From Streptacidiphilus albus JL83 (GTDB lineage Bacteria; Actinomycetota; Actinomycetes; Streptomycetales; Streptomycetaceae): a stretch of 64,000 nt of DNA. Under the pieces are notes generated by a model. That model saw nothing but the letters and a program-made list of their open reading frames with translations. It was not told the DNA's origin and made no database searches. Of this stretch, positions 38,978 through 47,213 are shown one piece after another (the stretch's first letter is position 1; each line of letters starts with the position of its first letter). A program made the translations under genes and the position numbers. The stretch lies in the NCBI RefSeq assembly GCF_000744705.1, contig NZ_JQML01000001.1, positions 6,892,017 through 6,956,016 on the forward strand, in the 5' to 3' direction.

Positions 38978-40015
38978 ATGAAGCTCCGCCGCTACCCGCT
39001 CGCCGCGCTGGCCGCCGCCTCCCTGCTCGGCCTGGCCGCCTGCGCCTCCTCGGGCACCGCCGACACCGCGAAGAGCGCCGCCGGTGGCAGCTCCGGAGGG
39101 AGCAGCCAGGAGACGGTGATCCGGATACCCGACGGCGGCAACTCCGGGGTGCTCGCCCTCGGCCGCAAGGACGGCTCGCTGGCGAGAGCCCTGGCCGCGG
39201 TCCACGCCAAGGTCGTCTGGACCGGTACCGCCGGCGCCTTCGCCCCCGCCGCCCAGGAGTTGGACGCCAACGAGCTGGACGTCGCCGAGGGCTCGATCAC
39301 CTCCGCGACCACCGCGCTGACCCAGAGCCCCGGCTTCAAGCTCTTCGCCGCCGTCGCCCCGGACAAGCTGGGCGAGGGCATCCTGGTGAAGAACGGCTCG
39401 CCGATCACCAGCGTCCAGGACCTGGTCGGCAAGAAGATCGCCGTCTGGCACGGCGGCACCAGCGAGTACCTGCTGCTCAAGGCCCTGCAGCAGAACAACG
39501 TCCCGGTGGACAAGGTCACCCGGGTCTACCTCCAGCCCAACCAGGTCGCGCCGGTCTTCGCCTCCGGCCAGGTCGACGCCTGGTCCACCTGGGCCACCTA
39601 CTCCATCCCGGCCATCGCCAACACCGGGGCGCACTTCCTGGTCACCGGGGGCCAGGTCGACTCCGACAACTACGCGGTGTGGGCGGTGCGGACGGCCTTC
39701 GCCCAGCAGCACCCCGCCGTGGTCGAGGCGCTCTACCAGTACCTGCACGACAACGGTCTGAAGCAGCAGCAGGACCCGGCGGCCTACATCAACGTGGACA
39801 CCACCGCCGGGCCGCAGGCGGTCAGCCCGGCCCAGAAGGCGGTGGAGCTGCCGATCGACGCCGCCGACGGCACCGCGCTGCCGATCACCGCCGCCGACCT
39901 GGTCCGCTTCCACGCCGTGGCGCAGTTCTTCGCCGACCAGAAGATCACCCAGGGCTTCTTCGACGTGACGCCCTACATCCTCGACATCAACGCGCTGCCC
40001 GGCGGTGCCGGATGA
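38978..40015 (+). CDS. SsuA-like sulfonate ABC transporter binding lipoprotein
   Basis: 345 residues, ATG after GAAGGA. Lipoprotein signal with lipobox LAAC (Cys22), then a Ser/Gly linker. The binding domain has the SsuA/TauA/NrtA-type motifs VTRVYLQPNQVAPVFASGQVDAW and DLVGKKIAVWHGGTSEYLL. It captures an organosulfur anion outside the membrane and delivers it to the permease encoded next. Its stop overlaps the permease start (ATGA). Confidence 0.9.
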   Translation: MKLRRYPLAALAAASLLGLAACASSGTADTAKSAAGGSSGGSSQETVIRIPDGGNSGVLALGRKDGSLARALAAVHAKVVWTGTAGAFAPAAQELDANELDVAEGSITSATTALTQSPGFKLFAAVAPDKLGEGILVKNGSPITSVQDLVGKKIAVWHGGTSEYLLLKALQQNNVPVDKVTRVYLQPNQVAPVFASGQVDAWSTWATYSIPAIANTGAHFLVTGGQVDSDNYAVWAVRTAFAQQHPAVVEALYQYLHDNGLKQQQDPAAYINVDTTAGPQAVSPAQKAVELPIDAADGTALPITAADLVRFHAVAQFFADQKITQGFFDVTPYILDINALPGGAG

Positions 40016-40875
40016 GCGCCGTCGTCGAAGGACCGGCGGTCGGGCAGCAGCAGGTGCCGGCCGCGGTCGCCGGGCTGGTCGCCCCGCGCCCGCAGCTCGC
40101 CCGGCCGCGTCCGCCGGCGCTCAGCCTGGGCCTGCGGCTGCTGGGTCCGCTCGCCCTGCTCGGCGGCTGGACCTGGGCCTCCGCCAGCGGGGCGCTGAGC
40201 CCCACCCTGCTCGCCTCGCCCGGCTCGGTGCTCAGCGCCCTCCGGGAACTCTGGGACAGCGGCCAGTACACGGACGCGCTGGAGGTCTCGCTCACCCGGG
40301 CCGGCCTGGGCCTGCTGTTCGGCCTGGCCGTCGGTCTCACCCTGGGCGTGCTCACCGGCTTCTCCCGGCTCGGTGAGGAACTGCTGGACTCCACCGTCCA
40401 ACTGCTGCGCACCATCCCCTTCCTGTCCCTGGTCCCGCTGTTCATGGTCTGGTTCGGGATCGGCGAGTCGGCCCGGATCGTGCTGATCGCCACGGCCACC
40501 GCCTTCCCGATGTACGTGTCCAGCTCGGGCGGGGTCCGCAACACCGACCGCAAGCTGGTCGAGGCCATGCGCAGCTTCGGCATGGGCCGGCTGGCCGTGG
40601 TCAGGGAGGTGGTGCTGCCCGGTGCGCTGCCGGCGCTGCTGTCCGGACTGCGGCTGTCGATGACGCTGAGCGTGATCGCGCTGATCGCCGCCGAGGAGAT
40701 CAACTCCACCTCCGGCATCGGCTTCCTGATGTCCACGGCACAGGAGTACTCGCGCACCGACATCCTCACCGTCTGCATCCTCACCTACGCCCTGCTGGGG
40801 CTGCTCGCCGACGCCGTGGTCCGGGTGCTGGAGCGGCTGCTCATGCCCTGGCGCACCCAGGGAGCCCGCCGATGA
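40012..40875 (+). CDS. SsuC-like ABC transporter permease
   Basis: 287 residues; start overlaps the binding-protein stop. About six membrane segments after a Pro-rich N-terminus. The EAA loop MRSFGMGRLAVVREVVLPGALPALLSG has the usual form (only part quoted: EVVLPGALPALLSG). IPFLSLVPLFMVWFGIG is typical of the NitT/TauT/SsuC family. Forms the membrane channel with the ATPase encoded directly after, by a 4-bp overlap. Confidence 0.92.
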   Translation: MSAVVEGPAVGQQQVPAAVAGLVAPRPQLARPRPPALSLGLRLLGPLALLGGWTWASASGALSPTLLASPGSVLSALRELWDSGQYTDALEVSLTRAGLGLLFGLAVGLTLGVLTGFSRLGEELLDSTVQLLRTIPFLSLVPLFMVWFGIGESARIVLIATATAFPMYVSSSGGVRNTDRKLVEAMRSFGMGRLAVVREVVLPGALPALLSGLRLSMTLSVIALIAAEEINSTSGIGFLMSTAQEYSRTDILTVCILTYALLGLLADAVVRVLERLLMPWRTQGARR

Positions 40876-41717
40876 CCGCCGCACGCACGACCGCCGCACG
40901 CACGACCGCAGCACGCACGACCGCCGCCCACACGACCGCCGGATCCGCGGGCGCCGACGGCTCGACCGGGGTTGACCCCGGGACCGCCGTCCACCTGCGC
41001 GGGCTGCGCCGTACCTTCGGTGCCCGCCACGTCCTGGACGGACTCGACCTGGACATCGCCCGGGGCGAGTTCCTGGCCCTGCTCGGCGCCAGCGGCACCG
41101 GCAAGACCACGCTGCTGCGCATCCTCGGCGCGCTGGACCGGCACGACGAGGGCACCGTCCTCGTCCCCGAGGCCAGGACCATCGTCTTCCAGGAACCCCG
41201 GCTGATCCCCTCGAAGAAGGTGCTGGCCAATGTCACGGTCGCGCTGCCGCGCGGCGCGGCGACCCGGGAGACGGGCCTGCGCGCGCTGACCGAGGTCGGC
41301 CTGGAGGGCCACGCCGACGCCTGGCCGGCCACCCTGTCCGGCGGCGAGGCGCAGCGGGTCGCGCTGGCCCGCGCCCTGGTCCGGGAGCCGGAACTGCTGC
41401 TGCTGGACGAGCCCTTCGCCGCGCTGGACGCGCTGACCCGGCTGCGGATGCAGGACCTGGTCGGCGAGCTCTGCCGGCGGCACCGCCCGGCCGTGCTGCT
41501 GGTCACCCACGACGTCGACGAGGCCGTCCGGCTCGCCGACCGGGTCGCCGTGCTGCGCGACGGACGGCTGGTCACCGACGAGCGGATCGCCATCGACCAC
41601 CCGCGCGACAGCGCCGACCCGGCCTTCACCGCCCTGCGCCGCCGGCTCCTCGCCGACCTCGGCGTGCACGACCACGCCGTACCGCCACCGCCCGCCCCCA
41701 CCACCCCGACGGAGTGA
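40872..41717 (+). CDS. SsuB-like ABC transporter ATPase
   Basis: 281 residues; ATG overlaps the permease stop. Residues 1-25 are a TAART repeat tail. Walker A LLGASGTGKTTLLRIL, Q-loop IVFQEPRLIPSKKVLANV (typical of SsuB/TauB), signature LSGGEAQRVALARAL, Walker B LLLLDEPFAALDALTR and H-loop LLVTHDVDEAV are all present. Energises import of the operon's substrate. Confidence 0.94.
   Translation: MTAARTTAARTTAARTTAAHTTAGSAGADGSTGVDPGTAVHLRGLRRTFGARHVLDGLDLDIARGEFLALLGASGTGKTTLLRILGALDRHDEGTVLVPEARTIVFQEPRLIPSKKVLANVTVALPRGAATRETGLRALTEVGLEGHADAWPATLSGGEAQRVALARALVREPELLLLDEPFAALDALTRLRMQDLVGELCRRHRPAVLLVTHDVDEAVRLADRVAVLRDGRLVTDERIAIDHPRDSADPAFTALRRRLLADLGVHDHAVPPPPAPTTPTE
40875..40943 (+). repeat. 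Tandem 15-bp repeats (TAART) at ATPase N-terminus
   Basis: Unit ACCGCCGCACGCACG occurs four times with small changes, beginning at the second codon of the ATPase gene. In frame, so it only lengthens a disordered tail. Confidence 0.85.
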
Positions 41718-41722
41718 TCCGC

Positions 41723-42613
41723 ATGGCCATCACCATCGGCGTCCACGGCGCCAACCCCTCGCTCTACCACCTCTCCCGGCTCGGTCTGCTGGAGCAGGCC
41801 CTCGAACCGCTCGGCGAGACCGTGACCTGGCTGCCGGTCGGCGGCACCAGCACCGGCGACGCCCTCGCCGACGGCACCATCGACTTCGGCGGCACCGGCT
41901 CCACCCCGCCGCTCTCGTCCCAGGCCGCCGGGCACGACCTGGTCTACACCGCCGTCTCCGCACCCCGCCCCGGCCACGGCGCGCTGCTGGTCGCCGCCGA
42001 CAGCGAGGTCCGCTCGGTCGCCGACCTCAAGGGCGGCACGGTCGTGCTGGCCATCGGCTCCTGGCAGACCCACTTCACCGCCAAGGCGCTGGCCGACGCC
42101 GGCCTCTCCTACCGTGACGACATCACCGCGCGCCGCCCCGACGGCGACAGCGCCGCCCAGCTGCGGGCGGGCCGGATCACCGCCTGGGTCGCCCAGGGCG
42201 CGGAACTGGTCGCCGCCCGGCGGGAGGGCGGGGTGCGCACCCTGCTGGAGGTCAGCGAGGTGATCACCGATCGCTCGGTCTTCTTCACCCGCCGGGACTT
42301 CGCCGAGCAGCGCCCGGAGCTGGTCGCCGTGGTCACCGCCGCGCTCCAGCGGGCGGACGACTGGGCCGCCGGGCACCTGGCCGGGGCCGCCGCGATCGCC
42401 GCCGCGGACCAGGGCGGCACCGTCGAGGACTGGCGCGAGGCGCTGGCCGTGCTGCCCTGGAGGCTGGAGCCGGTCTCGGCGGCCTTCCTCGCCGAGCAGC
42501 AGCAGGCCGCCGACATCCTGGCCGAGGCCGACTACCTGCCCCGGCGGATCACCGTCGCCGACGCCCACCTGCCCGCGCTCACCCCGGCCGTCCGCGCCGC
42601 CCTGGAAGGCTGA
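41723..42613 (+). CDS. Second SsuA-fold protein without signal peptide
   Basis: 296 residues from ATG 41723, nine bases after GGAG; a GTG at 41714 overlapping the previous stop has no room for a ribosome-binding site. The sequence has the sulfonate-binding fold: LPVGGTSTGDALADGTIDFGGTGSTPPL, DLKGGTVVLAIGSWQTHF, and a C-terminal helix FLAEQQQAADILAEADYLP. There is no signal peptide, lipobox or DszB-type N-terminal Cys. It may be a cytosolic ligand carrier, an enzyme derived from the binding fold, or a binding protein whose signal was lost. Confidence 0.75.
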   Translation: MAITIGVHGANPSLYHLSRLGLLEQALEPLGETVTWLPVGGTSTGDALADGTIDFGGTGSTPPLSSQAAGHDLVYTAVSAPRPGHGALLVAADSEVRSVADLKGGTVVLAIGSWQTHFTAKALADAGLSYRDDITARRPDGDSAAQLRAGRITAWVAQGAELVAARREGGVRTLLEVSEVITDRSVFFTRRDFAEQRPELVAVVTAALQRADDWAAGHLAGAAAIAAADQGGTVEDWREALAVLPWRLEPVSAAFLAEQQQAADILAEADYLPRRITVADAHLPALTPAVRAALEG

Positions 42614-42616
42614 ACC

Positions 42617-43717
42617 ATGAGCGACGCCACCGCAGTCGGGGGCCCCGAGGTCCTCTGGTACATCATCCCGCGCGAGGGCGCGTACCCCTGGGAGCCGGCC
42701 GGCCGCCGCCCGGTCGACCTCGGCTACCTGCAGAACCTGGCCCAGAGCGTCGACCGGCTCGGCTACAGCGGCGCGCTGCTGGCCACCGACCTCTACGACG
42801 TCTGGCCGCTGGGCAGCGCCCTGGCCGCGGTCACCGGTCCGAACTTCAAGCCGCTGCTGGCCGTGCACCCCGGGCTGATCTCGCCGACCGTGCTCGCCAA
42901 GATGGCGCTGAGCTTCACCAACCTCTTCGGCGACCGGCTGCGCTTCAATGTCGTCAACGGTTCCACCGACCAGCTGCGGCAGGCCGGGCTGCACCTGGAG
43001 CACGACGAGCGCTACGAGTTGAGCGCCGAGTACTGGTCCATCGTCAAGCGGCTGACCGCCGGCGAGGTCTTCGACCACAAGGGCCGCTTCTACGACCTGA
43101 AGAACGCCGGCGCCTCGCTCCGCGAACTCACCCCGGCCCAGGGCGGGGTGCACACCCCGCTGTGGTTCGGCGGGTCCTCCGCGCCCGGGATCGAGATGGC
43201 CGCCGAGCACGTCGACGTCTACCTCACCTGGGGCGAACCGCCGCACCTGCTCAAGGAGAAGCTGGAGCAGGTCCGCGAGCGGGCCGCCGCCCACGGCCGG
43301 ACGCTGCGCCTCGGCCTGCGGCTGCACCTGATCGTCCGCGACACCGAGGAGCAGGCCTGGGCGGCGGCCGACCGGCTGCTGGACGTCACCAGCGAGGCCA
43401 CCTACGCCCGGCAGTTGGGCGAGCGCTCCGGCGAGGACGGCGTCGGCTGGCAGCGGCAGTTCCGCCAGCACGGCGGCAAGGTGCCCGCCCACGCCCGGGA
43501 GTTGGAGGTGCACCCCAATATGTGGCCGGGGATGGGCCTGTTCCGGCCGGGGCCGGGCACCGCCGTGGTCGGCTCCACCGAGCAGGTGATCGAGCGGCTG
43601 CACGAGTTCCAGGACCTCGGGGTGGACACCTTCATTCTCTCCGGCAACCCGCTGCTGGAGGAGGCGTACCGGGTCGCCGAGACCGTGCTGCCCGCGCTGC
43701 AGGGCTACCGGAGGTGA
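42617..43717 (+). CDS. SsuD-like FMNH2-dependent alkanesulfonate monooxygenase (LLM class)
   Basis: 366 residues, 3 bp after the previous stop, with GGAAGG upstream. Luciferase-like TIM barrel with SsuD features: VLWYIIPREGAYPW, GNxx-type loop RFNVVNGSTDQLRQAGL, ERYELSAEYWSIVKRL, PLWFGGSSAPGIEMAAEHVD and the C-terminal FILSGNPLLEEAYRVAE. SsuD oxidatively splits alkanesulfonates to aldehyde plus sulfite using reduced flavin. No flavin reductase is encoded beside it, so one must come from elsewhere. Related enzymes also oxidise S-alkylcysteines. Confidence 0.9.
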   Translation: MSDATAVGGPEVLWYIIPREGAYPWEPAGRRPVDLGYLQNLAQSVDRLGYSGALLATDLYDVWPLGSALAAVTGPNFKPLLAVHPGLISPTVLAKMALSFTNLFGDRLRFNVVNGSTDQLRQAGLHLEHDERYELSAEYWSIVKRLTAGEVFDHKGRFYDLKNAGASLRELTPAQGGVHTPLWFGGSSAPGIEMAAEHVDVYLTWGEPPHLLKEKLEQVRERAAAHGRTLRLGLRLHLIVRDTEEQAWAAADRLLDVTSEATYARQLGERSGEDGVGWQRQFRQHGGKVPAHARELEVHPNMWPGMGLFRPGPGTAVVGSTEQVIERLHEFQDLGVDTFILSGNPLLEEAYRVAETVLPALQGYRR

Positions 43718-44937
43718 CCAGCGACCTGCTGGCGGACGCCCGCGCGCTCGGCCCGGAGCTGGTGCGGCTGCGCCGCGCGCTGCACCGGCAGCCGGAGACC
43801 GGCCTGCACCTGCCCCGCACCCAGGAGGCGGTGCTGGCCGAGTTGTCCGGACTCGACGGGGTGGAGCTCAGCGCCGGAACGGCGCTGTCGTCCGTGGTCG
43901 CGGTGGTCCGGGGGACCGCCGCACCCGGGCCGGGAGCGAGCGTGCTGCTCCGCGCGGACATGGACGCGCTGCCGCTGACCGAGGCCGGCGGCTGGGAGCA
44001 CGCCTCCCGGGTGCCCGGGGCGATGCACGCCTGCGGGCACGACCTGCACACCGCGATGCTGGTCGGGGCGGCCCGGCTGCTGTCCGAACGGCGCCACCGG
44101 CTGGCCGGCGACGCGGTGCTGGCCTTCCAACCGGGGGAGGAGGGGCACGACGGCGCCCGGCTGATGCTGGACGAGGGCCTGCTGGCGGCGGCCGGCCGGC
44201 CGCCGGTCGCCGCCTACGCCCTCCACGTCACCTCCACCTCGCCGTTGGGCCGGTACGGCAACCGCAGCGGCCCGGCGCTCGCCGCCTCCGGGACGCTGGT
44301 GGTGACCGTGCGCGGCGCCGGCGGCCACTCGGCCTGGCCACACCACGCCCGGGACCCGATCCCGGCCACCGCCGAGCTGATCCTCGCCCTCCAGTCGTTG
44401 GTGACCAGGCAGTTCGACGCGCTGGAGCCGGTGCTGCTGGGCATCGGCACGGTCCATGCGGGCACCGCCGCCAACATCGTCCCGGAGCAGGCCCGGTTCG
44501 AGGCGACGCTGCGGGCGCTGGACGACGGGACCATGGCCCGGCTGGCCGAGGGCGCGCAGCGGGTGGTGCGCGGCATCGCCGCCGCGCACGGGCTGGAGGC
44601 CGACGCCGAGTACCGGCCCGGCTACCCGGTGACGGTCAACGACCCGGCGGAGGCGGACTTCGTGGCCGGGGCCGTCGCCGGGCTGCACGGCGCCGAGCGG
44701 TTCGTCCGCGAGTCCCGGCCCGGGCTGGTCTCCGACGACATCGGCCGGATCCTGGCCCGGGTGCCGGGGGTGATGACCGGGCTCGGCGCCTGCCCGCCGG
44801 GCCTGGATCCGGCGAAGGCGGCCGGCAACCACTCCCCGCACGCGGTGTTCGACGACGCGGTGGTGCCGGAGGGCGCGGCCCTCTTCGCCGATCTCGCCCT
44901 GCGTCGCCTGGACGCGGCGGCGGAGGCCGCGATGTGA
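43714..44937 (+). CDS. M20 family amidohydrolase (hippurate/N-acyl-amino-acid type)
   Basis: 407 residues from GTG 43714, overlapping the monooxygenase stop (GTGA). Metal-binding motif MHACGHDLHTAML carries Cys107 and His109; PGEEGHDGARLML gives the catalytic Glu, and the C-terminal AAGNHSPHAVFDD the last His. YALHVTSTS is the dimerisation-side His region. The M20D group removes acyl groups from amino acids; Bacillus SndA-type members deacetylate N-acetylcysteine in sulfur salvage, which would fit this operon. Specific substrate inferred only. Confidence 0.88.
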   Translation: MTSDLLADARALGPELVRLRRALHRQPETGLHLPRTQEAVLAELSGLDGVELSAGTALSSVVAVVRGTAAPGPGASVLLRADMDALPLTEAGGWEHASRVPGAMHACGHDLHTAMLVGAARLLSERRHRLAGDAVLAFQPGEEGHDGARLMLDEGLLAAAGRPPVAAYALHVTSTSPLGRYGNRSGPALAASGTLVVTVRGAGGHSAWPHHARDPIPATAELILALQSLVTRQFDALEPVLLGIGTVHAGTAANIVPEQARFEATLRALDDGTMARLAEGAQRVVRGIAAAHGLEADAEYRPGYPVTVNDPAEADFVAGAVAGLHGAERFVRESRPGLVSDDIGRILARVPGVMTGLGACPPGLDPAKAAGNHSPHAVFDDAVVPEGAALFADLALRRLDAAAEAAM

Positions 44938-45053
44938 CTGTTCGGGCAGTCCTCTGTGCGGGTACTGTGGGGCCGCTGCACGCTCGGCCGCTGCTCCGCC
45001 GCCGGGGTGACCTCTCCGAGTCCAAATCTTGGCCTTGGCTTTACAAGTGCGTT

Positions 45054-45082
45054 GGAACCGGCTGCGTAGAGTCGGGTGTCTG
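45054..45082 (+). promoter_or_regulatory. Candidate sigma-E-type promoter of the L,D-transpeptidase gene
   Basis: GGAACC (45054-45059), 17 bp, then TGTCTG (45077-45082), close to the Streptomyces SigE pattern GGAACY / CGTCTR. It lies 43 bp upstream of the start. SigE governs cell-envelope stress genes, which suits an L,D-transpeptidase. Inferred. Confidence 0.4.
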
Positions 45083-45124
45083 TGGAGATGTTGGACTTCC
45101 GATGTGGCGTGAGCGGAGCAGGGT

Positions 45125-46150
45125 GTGGGACGTATCAGGGGCAGCCTCGGAATGGCACTGCTGGCGGGTGCGGTGCTGGTCGGCACCAGCGCCTGCGGTG
45201 GCAGTGCATCGGCCAATGCGTCGGGCGTGAAGGCGACCCCGCAGGCCAGTAGCAGCAGCCCGGCGGCGGCGAGCAGTGCCGGCGCCAGCGCGAGCGCGAG
45301 TGCGACCCCGAGCGCGGTGGCGACGCACCCGACCGGTCCGCCGATGCTGCTGAACACCATAGAGCCGGAGGACGGCTCCACGGTCGGCGTGGCGATGCCG
45401 ATATCCGTGGTCTTCAGCAATCCGGTGGCGAGCTCCGCCCGGGCCGGCGTCGAACAGGCGATGAAGATCACCACCTCGGTGGCGGTCACCGGGGCGTGGC
45501 ACTGGTTCAGCAGTACCCGGGTCGACTGGCGGCCGGAGAACTACTGGCCCTCGGGCACCAAGGTGACCCTGAGCGCCGACCTGACCAATGTCGCTGACGG
45601 CAACGGCAGGTACGGTGTCCACAGCTACACCCACAGCTTCACCATCGGGGCCGATGTCGAGACCAAGGTCTCCGCGCCGGGCCACTCGATGAGCGTCTAC
45701 CGCAACGGCACGCTGGTGCGCACCATGCCGATCGACGCCGGCAGCCCGACCTTCCCGTCCTGGGACGGCACGATGGCGATCATCGACAAGGCGCCCGAGG
45801 TGCGGATGACCTCGTGCAGCGTGCAGATCACCTGTGACCCGAGCAACCCGAACTTCTACGACATCACCCTGCCGTGGGACGTCCAGCTCACCACCTCGGG
45901 CACCTACGTCCACTACTCCACCGGCGACCCGGTCCCCGGCCACAGCGTCGGCTCGCACGGCTGCGTCCACCTGTCGCTGAGCAACGCGGAGTGGTTCTAC
46001 AACTACGTCGAGCAGGGCGACCCGGTCACCATCACCGGCTCGCCGCGCGGCCTGGCCGCCGGTGACAACGGCTACGCGGACTTCAACCTGAGCTGGTCGC
46101 AGTGGCTCTCCGCCAGCGGCACGGGTTCGATGACCACGACCGTCTCCTGA
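45125..46150 (+). CDS. L,D-transpeptidase lipoprotein (Ig + YkuD domains)
   Basis: 341 residues, GTG start. Lipobox VGTSAC with Cys24; a Ser/Ala-rich linker to residue about 68; an Ig-like domain (IEPEDGSTVGVAMPISVVFSNP) to about 175; then the YkuD catalytic domain. The active site is His263, His278 and Cys280 in YVHYST and SVGSHGCVHLS. Like mycobacterial LdtMt2, it should form 3-3 crosslinks in peptidoglycan outside the membrane. A terminator follows. Confidence 0.93.
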   Translation: MGRIRGSLGMALLAGAVLVGTSACGGSASANASGVKATPQASSSSPAAASSAGASASASATPSAVATHPTGPPMLLNTIEPEDGSTVGVAMPISVVFSNPVASSARAGVEQAMKITTSVAVTGAWHWFSSTRVDWRPENYWPSGTKVTLSADLTNVADGNGRYGVHSYTHSFTIGADVETKVSAPGHSMSVYRNGTLVRTMPIDAGSPTFPSWDGTMAIIDKAPEVRMTSCSVQITCDPSNPNFYDITLPWDVQLTTSGTYVHYSTGDPVPGHSVGSHGCVHLSLSNAEWFYNYVEQGDPVTITGSPRGLAAGDNGYADFNLSWSQWLSASGTGSMTTTVS

Positions 46151-46183
46151 GGCTCTCCTGACGCTCCGTCAATAGCTCCGCCC

Positions 46184-46219
46184 CGGGCGGCCCGGCGACA
46201 ACTGTCGCCGGGCCGCCCG
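46184..46219. terminator. Bidirectional terminator hairpin
   Basis: Perfect 17-bp arms (46184-46200 / 46203-46219) around two bases; the innermost pairs will be open as the real loop. Located between the convergent L,D-transpeptidase and DMT-transporter genes. Confidence 0.85.
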
Positions 46220-46254
46220 TACTTCTGTCGGTGCGCGAGTCACGGGCGCACGCG

Positions 46255-47160
46255 TCACAGGCGCACGAGTTCGAGCACCGCTATGCCGGCCAGGACGGTG
46301 GCGCTGGCGGTCATCCGCCGCCGGCCGAGCCGTTCGTGGAAGACCACCGCGCCGATCAGCGCGCCGATGACGATGCTGGTCTCCCGCAGTGCCGCGACGG
46401 CCGCCAGGCTGCCGTGGTCCTGCGCCCACAGCACCAGTCCGTAGGCGGTCATCGACAGCACGCCCCCGGCCAGCCCGGTCCACAGCGCCGGCCGCAGCTG
46501 GCCGAGGAGCGCGCGGCCCCGCAGCCGCCAGGCGATCAGCGGTATGGGCAGCCCCTGGCAGAGGAACGACCAGGCGATGTAGCCGAGGACGGTGCCGGAG
46601 TGCCGGACGCCGCTGCCGTCCACCACCGTGTATCCGGCGATCGTCGTCCCGGTTCCCAGGGCGGCCGCCAGCGCCGGGAGCTGGCGGCGCCCCGGTATGC
46701 CGTCGGCGAGTGCCAGGCCGACCAGGCCGAGGCAGATCAGCGGCAGCCCGAGCAGCGCGCCGAGCGTGAGCGGCTCCCCGAGCAGGGCCGCGGCGGCGAG
46801 GGCGACCAGCAGCGGTGAGGTGCCCCGGGCGATCGGGTACATCTGGCCGAAGTCGCCGAGCCGGTAGGCCATGATCAGCAGCCCCATGTAGCCGACCTGG
46901 ATCACCAGCGAGGTGCACAGGAAGGGCCAGGCCGCCGCGTCGGGGAAGGGCACGAAGCAGACCAGGACGGCCGAGCAGCCGGTGTAGCCGATGCTGATCA
47001 GCACGAACCCGACCAGCTTGTCCTTGATCGCGTGGGCCAGCGCGTTCCAGGTCGCGTGCAGCGCCGCCGCCGCCAGTACCACCAGCGGCACCGCCGCGCC
47101 GGCTCCCGATCCCACCCCCGCTCCCGCCGCTCCGGCCAGCAACACCTGGACTCCGGACAC
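46255..47160 (-). CDS. DMT superfamily transporter (EamA type)
   Basis: 301 residues from GTG 47160, which has AAGGGGG six bases upstream; a GTG at 47205 would place the operator palindrome inside the gene and has no such site. About ten hydrophobic helices in two EamA halves (HATWNALAHAIKDK; ALRETSIVIGALIGAVVFHERLGRRR). Members export amino acids or metabolites. Divergent from an RpiR regulator with shared palindromes. Confidence 0.88.
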   Translation of the reverse strand: MSGVQVLLAGAAGAGVGSGAGAAVPLVVLAAAALHATWNALAHAIKDKLVGFVLISIGYTGCSAVLVCFVPFPDAAAWPFLCTSLVIQVGYMGLLIMAYRLGDFGQMYPIARGTSPLLVALAAAALLGEPLTLGALLGLPLICLGLVGLALADGIPGRRQLPALAAALGTGTTIAGYTVVDGSGVRHSGTVLGYIAWSFLCQGLPIPLIAWRLRGRALLGQLRPALWTGLAGGVLSMTAYGLVLWAQDHGSLAAVAALRETSIVIGALIGAVVFHERLGRRRMTASATVLAGIAVLELVRL

Positions 47161-47190
47161 AGGACACCCCCTTCGCCGAGCTCCAACCAC

Positions 47191-47203
47191 GGAATTCAAT
47201 TCC
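47191..47203. promoter_or_regulatory. RpiR operator copy 1 (GGAATT-C-AATTCC)
   Basis: Perfect palindrome GGAATTCAATTCC in the divergent gap, 31 bp (about three helix turns) from a second copy. A good candidate binding site of the adjacent RpiR regulator controlling itself and the DMT transporter. Confidence 0.6.
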
Positions 47204-47213
47204 ACGGTATCCT

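Noticed and set aside
44938-45124. Possible riboswitch before the L,D-transpeptidase
   Set aside because: Streptomyces cell-wall genes may have c-di-AMP riboswitches, but the conserved sequence blocks are not visible and the gap is too short.
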